64,000 nucleotides of DNA from CAZAQK01 sp046344715 (GTDB lineage: Bacteria; Pseudomonadota; Alphaproteobacteria; Rickettsiales; SXRF01), in contig JBKDKX010000002.1 of NCBI GenBank assembly GCA_046344715.1, positions 124,001 through 188,000 of the forward strand. Reading direction: 5' to 3'. The notes beneath the pieces are model-generated. The model worked only from the letters and a program-made list of their open reading frames with translations. It was not told the origin of the DNA and made no database searches. Shown here in pieces: positions 1 to 9,131 of this stretch. Within the stretch, counting starts at the first letter, position 1. Each line of letters begins with the position of its first letter. The translations under genes were made by a program, and so were the position numbers.

Positions 1-975
1 CTTTCAGCACTCGCCTGCAAAGCAGTGTTCGATGCGGCCGTACCGGAACATGCGGATTTATTTCAGGTGATCATCGGAATGCGCGATGTGGGCGAGGCAC
101 TCGTGGCGCATGAAGGCGTGGATATGATTAGTGCCACTGGCAGCGTGGCCATGGGGCAGGGGATAAAAGCAACGCTTGCGAAAAAGAAAAATAACCGCGT
201 GCCGCCAATTTTAGAATTGGGCGGTAATAACGGCGTAATTATTTCGGATAAAATGACGGATGCACATCTGGAATTTACAGTAAAAGCCATCATGGGTTCA
301 TTCCTCGGCACAACGGGCCAACGCTGTACTAATACGCGGCGCGTGATTGTGCACGTTTCACAGTTGGAAAAAACCGTGGCACTTTTTACCGCGCAAATCG
401 AAACTTTCCTGAGTGCTGCTGCAAAAGATGCGGCATTTGATGCAGCTAATGACATGGGGTATGCCGCGCTGATTGATAAGGATGCTTTCGAGCGGTTCGA
501 GGCAGCAAAAAAACAGGTGGTGGCAGAAGGTGGAAAAATCGTGCTGGGTACGCGCCTGTGGACGAACGAAAAACCGGAGGCGTACCACGTGCAGCCAGCA
601 CTTGCGGTGATGCCGACACAAACAAATATCATGCACAAGGAAACCTTTGCACCGCTGTTGTTCATTGCGCCATACAAAAATTTTGATGAAGCGATTACTA
701 TGCTGAACGCGCCGGAAAATGCTGGGCTCGTTGCTGGTATTTATACGCTGAGCCAGAAAGAGGCCGATCAGTTTGCGCGCACCTGCACGGCAGGACATGC
801 GCTCATCAATGCGCCCAAAGGCACAGGTACGCCAGCACATGGCATGGGCTTCGGCGGCAATAAACATTCCGGCTGCGGTGAAATTTTGAATAGTGCTGAC
901 CCATTACAGGCCTTCACACGCGCGGATACATTTACACGTATTGTACAGAATAAGGATATTGCGTTAAACGCATAA
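1..975 (+). CDS. Aldehyde dehydrogenase, 5' end outside window (AstD-position or ALDH7-like)
   Basis: The C-terminal 324 residues of an NAD(P)-dependent aldehyde dehydrogenase; the frame is open from base 1, so the GTG at 25 is not the true start. ELGGNN carries the general-base Glu, and GQRCT carries the nucleophilic Cys at residue 109 of the visible part. The C-terminal FGGNKHSG is closer to the ALDH7 (aminoadipate-semialdehyde) type than to E. coli AstD. Its neighbours astE and astB suggest it oxidises succinylglutamate semialdehyde in arginine catabolism, an inference from context. It converges on astE with a hairpin in between. The enzyme family is secure; the substrate is not. Confidence 0.85.
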   Translation, partial: LSALACKAVFDAAVPEHADLFQVIIGMRDVGEALVAHEGVDMISATGSVAMGQGIKATLAKKKNNRVPPILELGGNNGVIISDKMTDAHLEFTVKAIMGSFLGTTGQRCTNTRRVIVHVSQLEKTVALFTAQIETFLSAAAKDAAFDAANDMGYAALIDKDAFERFEAAKKQVVAEGGKIVLGTRLWTNEKPEAYHVQPALAVMPTQTNIMHKETFAPLLFIAPYKNFDEAITMLNAPENAGLVAGIYTLSQKEADQFARTCTAGHALINAPKGTGTPAHGMGFGGNKHSGCGEILNSADPLQAFTRADTFTRIVQNKDIALNA

Positions 976-980
976 ATCTT

Positions 981-1007
981 GTCATCCCCGTGCAAGGCGG
1001 GGGTGAC
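981..1007. terminator. Hairpin between convergent genes, GTCAT-type palindrome
   Basis: Arms GTCATCCCC (981-989) and GGGGGTGAC (999-1007) pair almost perfectly around a 9-nt loop. The hairpin lies in the 33-bp gap between two convergent genes, so it could terminate transcription from both sides. There is no long T-tract. Its GTCAT/GTGAC ends resemble the larger palindromic elements elsewhere in the window. Confidence 0.55.
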
Positions 1008-1008
1008 A

Positions 1009-2352
1009 TTATTCTTCCAACTGAACTGCGCTCACTTCGCACGGATAGCACAGCTTGGTGGTGGCGAGCTTATCGGCAGGTAGTGGCCACGGGCCGACGG
1101 CGGGGTCTTTATCATATAGCCGTGCGGCCTTGCTCCAGAAAATGCCGGAGAAATCCTCTGGTGCTTTGAGCGTTGCGCCCGATGGCACGGCAACCGCCAG
1201 CACGTCGCCTTTGTTCACCGCTTCCATTTCTTCATATTGATGCAGCGTGTAGCAGAGCATACCGTGAGGATTTACAATAAATTCCAGCGCGGTCTGCAAC
1301 GCAAAATGATTGCCTTTGCCTTTTTTTCGCACGATAACTTGTGAAGCGCTTGGTGGAATCGCCTCTGTATTGGCGCATGGCTTTGCCATATAGATCATAT
1401 CATCCTTCTGCACCTGCTCACTGCCGATGAGATCAGCATAAGTAATGCGCGGCTTCACATGGTAGCCATCAAAAATGCCATCATCCTTCACATGTTCCAG
1501 CGGCGTTACTTTCGTATAACCAATCTGGTACAGCAGCGAAAGTGTGTAGGCGGCTGCTATGTGCGGCGCGTCTTCTGATTCATGCCTGCCTGCTTCAATG
1601 CCTACCTGATGTGCAATGTTGGAAAGCGGGCTTACAATGGTTTTGAACGTTACCAGTTTGTTGCCGGAAGCGGAGGCATTCGCTGCAATCGCATCCGCCA
1701 AATCAAGCAACACAGCGCGGATGGAAGAGTGCAGTAAATCGCGGTCATATTTATGATCGGTAATGCACACCATGTTGCCGCGTGCGGTGTGAATATCCAG
1801 AATGCCGCAGATATTAAGCCCCATGGTGTAGAGTTCCTGCGCGCGTTTAATGTGGTGTGTGTCCGCTTTGCGCTCCATGAAATCCACGGGTATACGGTTC
1901 ATGTCCGGCAGCAAACTTCCATCATCCGCAAGGCCACAACGGAATGCGTCACGAGTTTCCTGCCGCGCGCGTGGATTTTGCTCCCATGCCTCAAAATATT
2001 GCGCGGCTGCCAGTGGATTACCTATTACCGCCACAACATCGCGTTCCAGCAATTTTGCTTCAGACAGCGCCATGGCCAGCAACACACCCGCAAGTCCTGC
2101 CGGTTCATTGCCATGCAGCTGTGTCATTATGGCAAACGGTTTATGGGTGGTATTGCCTTTTATCAAAAGGCTGGCTGGAATGGTTTTGCCGCCCAGTGTG
2201 GTTTCGTGCCCGCGCACAAAGCTGCTAACTTTCTGCAAGTCGCTAAGCGCAAGTTTTTTATCAAAGAAATGCTTGCGGACAGCATCCGGTTTCTTGAGAG
2301 CCGAAAAATCGCAGTTGAAAATATCTTCAAGTAAGTGTCGGATAGAAGTCAT
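1009..2352 (-). CDS. astE: Succinylglutamate desuccinylase/aspartoacylase-family zinc hydrolase
   Basis: 447 residues. The M14-type zinc site is visible: H80 and E83 in HGNEPAG, and H188 in DIHT. N152-R153 sits where the substrate carboxylate is bound, and E253 in GIEAG is the likely catalytic base. In the AST pathway AstE hydrolyses N-succinylglutamate to glutamate and succinate. The protein is longer than usual AstE (about 320-350 aa): roughly 130 extra residues follow the catalytic core, a distinct C-terminal region I cannot name. It is divergent from astB (28-bp gap) and convergent with the aldehyde dehydrogenase. The family is certain; the astE role rests on neighbours. Confidence 0.8.
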   Translation of the reverse strand: MTSIRHLLEDIFNCDFSALKKPDAVRKHFFDKKLALSDLQKVSSFVRGHETTLGGKTIPASLLIKGNTTHKPFAIMTQLHGNEPAGLAGVLLAMALSEAKLLERDVVAVIGNPLAAAQYFEAWEQNPRARQETRDAFRCGLADDGSLLPDMNRIPVDFMERKADTHHIKRAQELYTMGLNICGILDIHTARGNMVCITDHKYDRDLLHSSIRAVLLDLADAIAANASASGNKLVTFKTIVSPLSNIAHQVGIEAGRHESEDAPHIAAAYTLSLLYQIGYTKVTPLEHVKDDGIFDGYHVKPRITYADLIGSEQVQKDDMIYMAKPCANTEAIPPSASQVIVRKKGKGNHFALQTALEFIVNPHGMLCYTLHQYEEMEAVNKGDVLAVAVPSGATLKAPEDFSGIFWSKAARLYDKDPAVGPWPLPADKLATTKLCYPCEVSAVQLEE

Positions 2353-2380
2353 AGATTCCTTGTACTAAGAAAGTTAACGC

Positions 2381-3718
2381 ATGCTAGCCGATGAAACTAA
2401 AGAAGTCATCTTTATTGGAATGCCCGGGCCTACGCATAATTATGGTGGGCTTTCAGGCGATAATGTGGCTTCGCGCAGCAATCAGGGCTCCGCTTCCAGC
2501 CCCAAAACGGCGGCAAGGCAGGCGCTTGAGCTTGTAAGGACACTGAAATCCTTAGGCGTTGTAACAGCAATATTACCGCCGCAACTTCGGCCAAATTTAT
2601 CGCTCTTACGCCAGCATTACATGGGGGATGATGAAGAGTTAATTCGTCAAGTAGCCTCTGAAAATCCAGCGTTGCTGGAAAAAGTATCTTCCAGTTCGGC
2701 CATGTGGGTAGCCAATGCAGCTACTACAACCCCTGCAAGCGATGCCGGTGATGGACTGCTTCATCTTACCACGGCTAATTTATACACCAACCTGCATCGG
2801 CGGATTGAGGCAGCCGACACGCACAAAGTGCTTACGCAGATTTTCGCGCAAGTGCCAGATATTGTGATACACGCGCCACTACCACAGAACTTGCCGGATG
2901 AGGGCGATGCCAACCATATGCGCTTAGCACCGCGCCATGATGAAAAAGGGCTGCACATATTGGTATATGGCACGGATGGAACGCCGGATGATCCCAAAAC
3001 GGCGCGGCAAAGCAAAGCCGCATCAGAGGCGTTAGCACAACACCACGCGATACCAGATAATCAGGTGTTGCTGCTTAAGCAAAATCCTGAGCTGATAAAG
3101 CAGGGCGTGTTTCATAATGATGTGATTGGCGTGAGCAATGAAACGGTGCTTCTGGTGCATGAAGAAGCCTTCAGTGGTGGCCATGCGGATATTAAAAAAA
3201 TAGAAGCAGCATACGCGGCATTACATGCAGGCAAGAAGTTATGCAGCATCGTTATCCGCGCGTCTGACTTAAGTGTAGAAGAGGCAGTACGCACCTATTT
3301 ATTCAACAGCCAGATAATCACTAAACCGGATGGCAGCATGGCTATCATCGCGCCCAGTGAGTTGCAAACCTTGTATAACGGCAAGGCAGCAAAGCTGGTG
3401 GATGCGATATGTGCCGATACAGACAACCCGATTAACGAAGCGCATTACCTTGACCTGCGCCAGAGCATGCGCAATGGCGGCGGGCCTGCCTGTTTGCGCC
3501 TGCGTGTGCCGATGTCGGGTGCGCAGATTGAAGCGATGAAAAAGCATGTGAATGTGATTGCGGATGATGCGCTGCTTTCATCGCTCGAGCGCATTATTGA
3601 AGCCTATTATCCGGAACAACTCACGCCGCAGGACGTAAAAGAACCGCGACTCTATGAGTTGTGCAAATCTATGCTTACGGCACTTTCAACGGTGATGAAA
3701 TTGCGGCTGGTGTATTAA
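2381..3718 (+). CDS. astB: N-succinylarginine dihydrolase
   Basis: 445 residues, the normal AstB length, aligning with E. coli AstB from GPTHNYGGLSGDN near the N-terminus to the end. The amidinotransferase-fold triad is present: E174 (LPDEGDANH), H245 (GVFHNDV) and C371 (NGGGPACLR). It removes two ammonia and CO2 from succinylarginine to give succinylornithine, the second step of arginine succinyltransferase catabolism. It starts 28 bp from the divergent astE, so the two probably share a regulatory region. No strong ribosome-binding site precedes the ATG. Its stop abuts the next convergent gene. astA and astC are not in the window. Confidence 0.95.
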   Translation: MLADETKEVIFIGMPGPTHNYGGLSGDNVASRSNQGSASSPKTAARQALELVRTLKSLGVVTAILPPQLRPNLSLLRQHYMGDDEELIRQVASENPALLEKVSSSSAMWVANAATTTPASDAGDGLLHLTTANLYTNLHRRIEAADTHKVLTQIFAQVPDIVIHAPLPQNLPDEGDANHMRLAPRHDEKGLHILVYGTDGTPDDPKTARQSKAASEALAQHHAIPDNQVLLLKQNPELIKQGVFHNDVIGVSNETVLLVHEEAFSGGHADIKKIEAAYAALHAGKKLCSIVIRASDLSVEEAVRTYLFNSQIITKPDGSMAIIAPSELQTLYNGKAAKLVDAICADTDNPINEAHYLDLRQSMRNGGGPACLRLRVPMSGAQIEAMKKHVNVIADDALLSSLERIIEAYYPEQLTPQDVKEPRLYELCKSMLTALSTVMKLRLVY

Positions 3719-4264
3719 TTACCAGCGTCTATCGTGAGAACTCGCAGCCCCTTTGTCTTGAATGTGTGAGATGATCAGATCCCAGCGGATGCCCTGCAGG
3801 TATTCGTAGTCGTATGATTTGTAGGAAAAGGTAACTCCCTGACTGGTTTTTTTTGTGGAACTTTTCATTTCCCTATCGATCGTATCAGGGTGCATGGTGT
3901 ATCTTTGTGCAACATCACGTTTTACCAGCCTATCCAATATGGCTGCAACCTTGGTTGCTGTATCTTCATCTGGTAGTATGGCTTTGCTTTCCAGAACATA
4001 TACGAAAGGCGTTGAACCAGAAAAACTTGATGCACCCTTGAATCCCTTTGCCACTTCACACGCATATTCCACCGGTGATTTTTTTACCGGTTCGGGTGTG
4101 TATGGGGCGTGCGGCATCCTGCGCGAATCTGTGCGCGGTGGCAGTCTACCTTCGCTAGCCGCATCTATCATTTCGTCAAGGGGTGATAGGCGACCTTCGC
4201 GCTTTACCCATTTTTTTTCCTGAATCACCAGAGTCGTTGAGTGACATAAATATTTTGCCTGCAA
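3719..4264 (-). CDS. Hypothetical protein
   Basis: A 181-residue frame that ends exactly where astB ends on the other strand. I do not recognise a family. It is rich in charged residues, has no membrane segment or signal peptide, and contains a basic/Pro stretch around residues 40-62. The first possible start is TTG at 4264 with no clear ribosome-binding site, so the true start may be an internal codon. It has its own upstream AT-rich gap (4265-4356), which would hold the promoter. It is probably a real gene because it fills the space between two well-defined genes. Confidence 0.5.
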   Translation of the reverse strand: MQAKYLCHSTTLVIQEKKWVKREGRLSPLDEMIDAASEGRLPPRTDSRRMPHAPYTPEPVKKSPVEYACEVAKGFKGASSFSGSTPFVYVLESKAILPDEDTATKVAAILDRLVKRDVAQRYTMHPDTIDREMKSSTKKTSQGVTFSYKSYDYEYLQGIRWDLIISHIQDKGAASSHDRRW

Positions 4265-4356
4265 TAATACTGTAGGATCATTTTAACTTGATGCGCGTAT
4301 TGTTGTGTTACAAAATTGTGAAATTTTCTTAATAGCAATATATTGAAAAATAATGA

Positions 4357-5136
4357 TTATTTTCTATCCGGCGCACTGGGTTTTGCCGGAAGGCTGTTAA
4401 AATACGGGTCTGTCCATGCAATGGGCAGGCAGGTAAGCAACCATAGCGGCCAGTATAAAAGGCGCGGGAAGGCGATGCGTGCTTTATTTTTCGCAAGGCC
4501 TTCTGCCACAATGCGTGCTGCTTTTTCGGTACTCATGATGAAAGGCATTTTATACGGGTTTACATCCGTCAGTGGTGTGCGGATGAAACCCGGGCAGACT
4601 GCGTTTACTTCCACGCCAAAATCTTTAAGCCAGCCGCGCAGGCCTTCCGCATATAAACGCGCCCAACCTTTGGAGGCGCTATAGGCCGGAGAGCTGGCAA
4701 GCCCGCGCATACCGGCAAGTGAACCAACGAGTGCAATTTGCCCGCGCCCGCGCTTTGCCATCAGTGGAATGAGCGGCTGGATGGTGTTATTTGCGCCATC
4801 AATATTGGTTGCAAAAATAGCGCGTGATTGGTGAGCGTTCTCTCCACCACCACCTATACCTGCCGAAATTCCGGCATTGGCGATGACGAGATCAATCGGT
4901 GTTTGTGCATCGGCTGCCAGCAGCCATGTTTCCATACCGGTCTTATCGGTAACATCCAGCACCGCAAGATGCACGGCTGCCCCTGCTTTTTTGCAGAGAT
5001 CGGCGGTTTCGGTAAGTCTTGCGTCATTGCGGCCTTGTAGGTGCAGGGTAATACCGGCGGCGGCGTAATGCACCGCAAGGGCTTTGCCCAAACCGCTGCT
5101 TGCGCCTGTAATTGCGATGTTTTTAGGGTTTTTCAT
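4357..5136 (-). CDS. Short-chain dehydrogenase/reductase
   Basis: 259 residues from ATG 5136; an upstream in-frame extension to 5265 is rejected because it would run through the divergent gene's leader and lacks SDR homology. The classical SDR pattern is visible: TGASSGLGK for NAD(P) binding, NAG, a catalytic Ser (VGSLAG) and YSASK with the catalytic Tyr-Lys, then PGFIRTPL. The C-terminus is a short hydrophobic segment (YWPLWLLTCLP), suggesting membrane association. The substrate is unknown. It is divergent from the LOG gene. Confidence 0.85.
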   Translation of the reverse strand: MKNPKNIAITGASSGLGKALAVHYAAAGITLHLQGRNDARLTETADLCKKAGAAVHLAVLDVTDKTGMETWLLAADAQTPIDLVIANAGISAGIGGGGENAHQSRAIFATNIDGANNTIQPLIPLMAKRGRGQIALVGSLAGMRGLASSPAYSASKGWARLYAEGLRGWLKDFGVEVNAVCPGFIRTPLTDVNPYKMPFIMSTEKAARIVAEGLAKNKARIAFPRLLYWPLWLLTCLPIAWTDPYFNSLPAKPSAPDRK

Positions 5137-5209
5137 GAAAAAGTAACCATTATTCTGGCATACTATGCTTTTAACCCACTCAAAAAGCAATAATAACAGT
5201 AGGAAATCA

Positions 5210-5755
5210 ATGACAGTCAGTAAGAATGTATGTGTCTTTTGCGGCGCATCTAATAATGTTCCCAAAAAGTTTCTTGATATTGGCCAGACCTTCGGGAAAA
5301 TCCTCGCACAAAAAAATGTCGGGCTGGTCTATGGCGGCGGTGATTGCGGCGTGATGGGCACGGTAGCCAACGGCACGCTCGAAAATGGCGGGCGTGTAAC
5401 AGGTGTGTTTCCAGTTTCCCTGCGCAATATCGAAAATGAACACCAGAATTTAAGCGAAATCATTATCGTAAACACCATGCATGAGCGCAAGCAGCTGATG
5501 TTTGAGCGTTCCGATGCATTTATCGTATTCCCCGGCGGTTGCGGCACCATGGATGAAATGTTTGAAATTATCACATGGAAGCAGTTGAAACTGCACCACA
5601 AGCCGATTGTGATTTTTAATTTTGAGCATTATTGGGATCCGTTGATTGCGCTGCTTGATAACATCATCGAAAATAAATTCGCCAAGCCCGAAACGGCGGG
5701 TTATTACCATGTGGTTGACCGCGTGGAAGCGGTGCTTGAGGTGATTAATTATTAA
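5210..5755 (+). CDS. LOG-family nucleoside monophosphate phosphoribohydrolase (TIGR00730)
   Basis: 181 residues from ATG 5210, chosen because AGGAAA lies just upstream and the protein then starts right before the Rossmann strand VCVFCGAS. The family motif PGGCGTMDE with the catalytic Glu is present, followed by the ITWKQL helix, and MHERKQLM carries the conserved Arg-Lys. Such proteins release free cytokinin bases from cytokinin riboside monophosphates or cleave other purine nucleotides; bacterial roles vary. It may equally be an AMP/pyrimidine nucleotide nucleosidase relative. It ends in a GC-rich hairpin. Confidence 0.85.
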   Translation: MTVSKNVCVFCGASNNVPKKFLDIGQTFGKILAQKNVGLVYGGGDCGVMGTVANGTLENGGRVTGVFPVSLRNIENEHQNLSEIIIVNTMHERKQLMFERSDAFIVFPGGCGTMDEMFEIITWKQLKLHHKPIVIFNFEHYWDPLIALLDNIIENKFAKPETAGYYHVVDRVEAVLEVINY

Positions 5756-5759
5756 GTGC

Positions 5760-5780
5760 ACCCCGCATTTATTGCGGGGT
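5760..5780. terminator. GC-rich hairpin between convergent genes
   Basis: A perfect 7-bp stem (ACCCCGC 5760-5766, GCGGGGT 5774-5780) with a 7-nt AT loop. It lies five bases after the LOG gene stop and 19 bases before the end of the convergent O-methyltransferase. There is no long U-tract, but the position suits a bidirectional terminator. Confidence 0.6.
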
Positions 5781-5798
5781 CTGGTTACTACGTGACAA

Positions 5799-6452
5799 TT
5801 AAAACAATTTCACAAACACACTCAGGCCTTCCTGCGTAGGAATAATCAGCCCGTAATATTTGCTGGTATCTGCCATACGTTCGTTGAAGCTGCGCATATT
5901 CTTCCATGTGGTGGGCGCTGTACTTTCAGGAGGTGAGTCCTGTGCGGCCGCACCAAAGAGCAGCGTATTATCACCTACAATCAACCCGCCTTTGCGCACA
6001 TTCGTTTCCGCCCAGTCGAGATAGGTATCATAACTGATTTTGTCGGCATCAATGAATACCATGTCAAACGGTGCTTTGGCAGAAAGCTGAGAAAGCGTAT
6101 CCAGCGCATTGCCTTCCAGCAGTGTAATTTTATCTTTTACATCCGACTTCTCAAAAAATCCACGGGCGAGGGCGGCGTGTTTGGGGTCGCGTTCCAATGT
6201 ATAGATATGCCCGCCTTCCGTCAGGCCGCGCGCCATCCAGATTGCGGAATAGCCGCCAAGTGTGCCGATTTCCACTATGGTTTTGATATTATTGGTTTTA
6301 ACCAGAAACTGTAGTAATTTGCCTTCTTCGGCACCCACTTGTATGCTCATATTCATGGCGGCTAGGCTTGCATTAATTTCTTTCTGCAAGGCATCTTCCG
6401 GGGCGTATAATTTGCGGATATAGTCAAGATTCGGGTTTGTTGCGCGGGTCAT
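5799..6452 (-). CDS. O-methyltransferase, caffeoyl-CoA/SafC type (family 3)
   Basis: 217 residues. The S-adenosylmethionine site is seen as VEIGTLGGYSA, then LERDP (acidic residue binding ribose) and the metal-binding FIDADK and GDNTLL. This is the class I, divalent-metal-dependent O-methyltransferase family acting on catechol-like substrates; the actual substrate is unknown. It is divergent from recJ with only 17 bp between start codons, so their promoters must overlap each other's coding ends. Confidence 0.88.
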   Translation of the reverse strand: MTRATNPNLDYIRKLYAPEDALQKEINASLAAMNMSIQVGAEEGKLLQFLVKTNNIKTIVEIGTLGGYSAIWMARGLTEGGHIYTLERDPKHAALARGFFEKSDVKDKITLLEGNALDTLSQLSAKAPFDMVFIDADKISYDTYLDWAETNVRKGGLIVGDNTLLFGAAAQDSPPESTAPTTWKNMRSFNERMADTSKYYGLIIPTQEGLSVFVKLF

Positions 6453-6469
6453 AAAATATTAGGTACAGG

Positions 6470-8263
6470 ATGAATGAATTAGCTGACACTATAGATTTAG
6501 CACCGCCGCTTTCGCAAGCGATTCCCTTATCGCTTACCGGGTGCGAGTGGGTGTTCAAGGCTGCAGATGACCGCCTTACCACCACCCTCATGCAGCAACA
6601 TGATTTGCCGGAGGTGCTGGCGCGGATATTGGCGGCGCGTGGTGCAAAAATTGAAGACGTTGAAGATTTTCTGAATCCAAGCCTCAAGCACTTACTGCCA
6701 GACCCGTATCATTTGAAAGATATGGATGTGGCGGCGGCGCGTGTGGCAAAGGCCATCACGAACAAGGAAACCATTGCCATATTCGGTGATTATGATGTGG
6801 ATGGCGCAACATCTTCAGCGCTCCTCATGCAGTATTTCCGGGCACTTGGGAGCAACCCGATCGTCTACATCCCTGACCGCATGACGGAAGGTTACGGCCC
6901 GAATGCCAAAGCCATGCTTACATTACAAGAGCGCGGCGCATCCGTGGTAATCACAGTGGATTGCGGTACACTGGCGTTTGAAGCATTAGATGCCGCGCAT
7001 GAAGTAGGGCTTGATGTGATCGTGGTCGATCATCATCAGGGCGAGGCACGACTGCCAAAAGCCTGCGCTGTGGTGAACCCCAACCGGCTGGATGAAACGT
7101 CGGAACACCGCCATCTGGCCGCCGTGGGAGTGGCGTTTTTACTGGCGGTTGCGGTGAATAAAAAATTGCGTGAGCAGGGATTGGTGGTACCAGATCTCCG
7201 CCAATGGTTGGATATCGTAGCTCTCGGTACGGTGTGTGATGTGGTGTCACTCACCGGAGTAAACCGTGCATTTGTAACGCAAGGCCTAAAGGTCATGGCC
7301 GCGCGCGGCAATGTGGGTATACGTGCGGTGCTGGATATGGCGGGCATTGCGGAAAAACCTGGAGTCTATCATGCCGGGTTTGTGATTGGCCCGCGCATCA
7401 ATGCCGGTGGGCGCGTAGGAAAATCGGATTTAGGTGTACGTCTGCTGACCAGCGAAGATGAACAGGAAGCAAAAGGGCTTGCCGCGGAACTTGATAAACA
7501 TAACGCCGAGCGCAAGGCCATAGAATCATTGGTACAGGAAGAAGCCATGCAGCATGCGGAGGCGCAGGCAGATGAGCCGCTGATTCTGGTGCAGGGCAAA
7601 AGCTGGCATCCGGGTGTAATTGGTATTGTGGCAGGCCGCATTAAAGAACGTTTCAACCGGCCAGTTGCGGTGATTGCGCTGGCGGATGGACTCGGCAAGG
7701 CATCGGCGCGGTCTGTCTCCGGATTTGATATGGGTGCAGCGGTGATTGCAGCGCGTGATGCAGGTTTGCTGGTTGCTGGTGGTGGTCATGCTATGGCGGC
7801 GGGATTTACGGTAGAAGAACATAAAATGGCAGAGCTGCGCGCATTTTTACTGGCACGCGCGATGACAAAACACGCAGAACTCACGCGTCATAAACGCCTG
7901 CATCTGGATGCAGAGTTGACACTTGCCGGAGTTACTGAAGATCTGGTGGAAAAAATTGAGCGGCTTGGGCCGTTTGGTCAGGGCAATCCTTCCGTGCGTG
8001 TTGTGGTGCGTGGCGTAATCAACATGAAGCCGGAAATCGTTGGAGAGTCGCATATTCGCACATTTTTGAAAGATAAATTGGGCAAAGGCAGCGTTTCTGC
8101 CATTGCTTTCCGTGCGGTAGATTCAAAATTGGGTGAGGCATTGTTTGCAACGCGCGGGAAACTGTTGGATATCGCCTGCCAGATGAAAATCAATGAATGG
8201 ATGGGCAAACGCTCCGTCAATCTGGTGATAGAAGATATTGCCTCGACCTGTGAAGCCTTATAG
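6470..8263 (+). CDS. recJ: Single-stranded-DNA-specific 5'-3' exonuclease RecJ
   Basis: 597 residues, near the usual RecJ length. DHH-family motifs I and III are present: FGDYDVDGATS (D107, D109, D111) and VVDHHQ (D187, H188, H189), followed by the DHHA1 motif GGGHAMAAGF and a C-terminal OB-like region. RecJ degrades ssDNA in recombination, base excision and mismatch repair. An AGGTACAGG stretch directly precedes the ATG. cysT starts 9 bp after the stop, so the sulfate transporter may be partly cotranscribed with it. Confidence 0.96.
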   Translation: MNELADTIDLAPPLSQAIPLSLTGCEWVFKAADDRLTTTLMQQHDLPEVLARILAARGAKIEDVEDFLNPSLKHLLPDPYHLKDMDVAAARVAKAITNKETIAIFGDYDVDGATSSALLMQYFRALGSNPIVYIPDRMTEGYGPNAKAMLTLQERGASVVITVDCGTLAFEALDAAHEVGLDVIVVDHHQGEARLPKACAVVNPNRLDETSEHRHLAAVGVAFLLAVAVNKKLREQGLVVPDLRQWLDIVALGTVCDVVSLTGVNRAFVTQGLKVMAARGNVGIRAVLDMAGIAEKPGVYHAGFVIGPRINAGGRVGKSDLGVRLLTSEDEQEAKGLAAELDKHNAERKAIESLVQEEAMQHAEAQADEPLILVQGKSWHPGVIGIVAGRIKERFNRPVAVIALADGLGKASARSVSGFDMGAAVIAARDAGLLVAGGGHAMAAGFTVEEHKMAELRAFLLARAMTKHAELTRHKRLHLDAELTLAGVTEDLVEKIERLGPFGQGNPSVRVVVRGVINMKPEIVGESHIRTFLKDKLGKGSVSAIAFRAVDSKLGEALFATRGKLLDIACQMKINEWMGKRSVNLVIEDIASTCEAL

Positions 8264-8272
8264 GCTGCACCG

Positions 8273-9130
8273 ATGCAAAGTGTGCAAGCAAGAATATTTC
8301 GCCATTTGAAAAGACCGAGCATCCTGCCGGGCTTCAAAATCACGCTGTTTTTTACGTTGGCCTATTTGCTGCTGATTGTAGTCATTCCACTTGCAGGACT
8401 TTTTGTAAAAACTACGGAACTGGATGTAGAGGGTTTCATGCGTGCGGCGTTTAGCGAGCGCGTGATACATGCCTACAAAATCAGTTTTGGCATGTCGTTG
8501 CTTGCTGCGCTTATTAATGGCTTCTTTGGGCTGATACTGGCGTGGGTGCTGGTGCGTTATCGTTTTCCTTTCAAACGCATCATCGATGCAATGGTAGATT
8601 TGCCGTTTGCGCTACCTACGGCTGTTGCTGGTATTGCACTTGCTGCATTATATGCGCCGCAAGGCTGGATAGGCCAGTATTTTGAACCACTTGGCATCAA
8701 GATTGCGTTTACGCCAATTGGCATCATGATAGCACTGATATTTGTAGGGTTACCTTTTGTGGTACGGATGGTGGAGCCGGTGTTGCAGGATATTGAGCGC
8801 GAATTGGAAGAGGCGGCAGCAAGTTTAGGTGCCACGCGTTGGCAGACCTTCTGGCAGGTGATTTTTCCAACGGTTGTTCCATCGCTGCTTACCGGATTTG
8901 CTATGGCCTTTGCGCGTGGGTTGGGTGAATATGGTTCGGTGATATTCATTGCCGGAAATATTCCGAATATATCAGAAATTGTACCACTTATCATCGTAAC
9001 CAAGCTGGAACAATATGATTATGCGGGCGCAACGGCCATTGCTTGCGTGATGCTTGTGGCCTCATTCATACTACTTCTCATCATCAACCTGCTCCAGAAA
9101 TGGACCGGCAGCCATTCGGTGGATAAATAG
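8273..9130 (+). CDS. cysT: Sulfate/thiosulfate ABC transporter permease CysT
   Basis: 285 residues with six predicted membrane segments. The permease EAA loop is seen at EEAAASLGATRWQTFWQVIFP, and the family signature LPFALPTAVAGIAL is typical of CysT/CysU. It forms the inner-membrane channel with CysW, powered by CysA. It is translated in a tight cluster: cysW starts one base after the cysT stop region. No periplasmic sulfate-binding protein (Sbp/CysP) gene adjoins it. Confidence 0.93.
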   Translation: MQSVQARIFRHLKRPSILPGFKITLFFTLAYLLLIVVIPLAGLFVKTTELDVEGFMRAAFSERVIHAYKISFGMSLLAALINGFFGLILAWVLVRYRFPFKRIIDAMVDLPFALPTAVAGIALAALYAPQGWIGQYFEPLGIKIAFTPIGIMIALIFVGLPFVVRMVEPVLQDIERELEEAAASLGATRWQTFWQVIFPTVVPSLLTGFAMAFARGLGEYGSVIFIAGNIPNISEIVPLIIVTKLEQYDYAGATAIACVMLVASFILLLIINLLQKWTGSHSVDK

Positions 9131-9131
9131 C

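Noticed and set aside
63..677. Long open frame on the minus strand within the aldehyde dehydrogenase gene
   Set aside because: It is antisense to a well-conserved enzyme and shows no motif or ribosome-binding site; a shadow frame.
4357..5265. Longer SDR starting at 5265 with an N-terminal membrane helix
   Set aside because: The extension overlaps the divergent LOG gene start; the conserved SDR begins right after ATG 5136.
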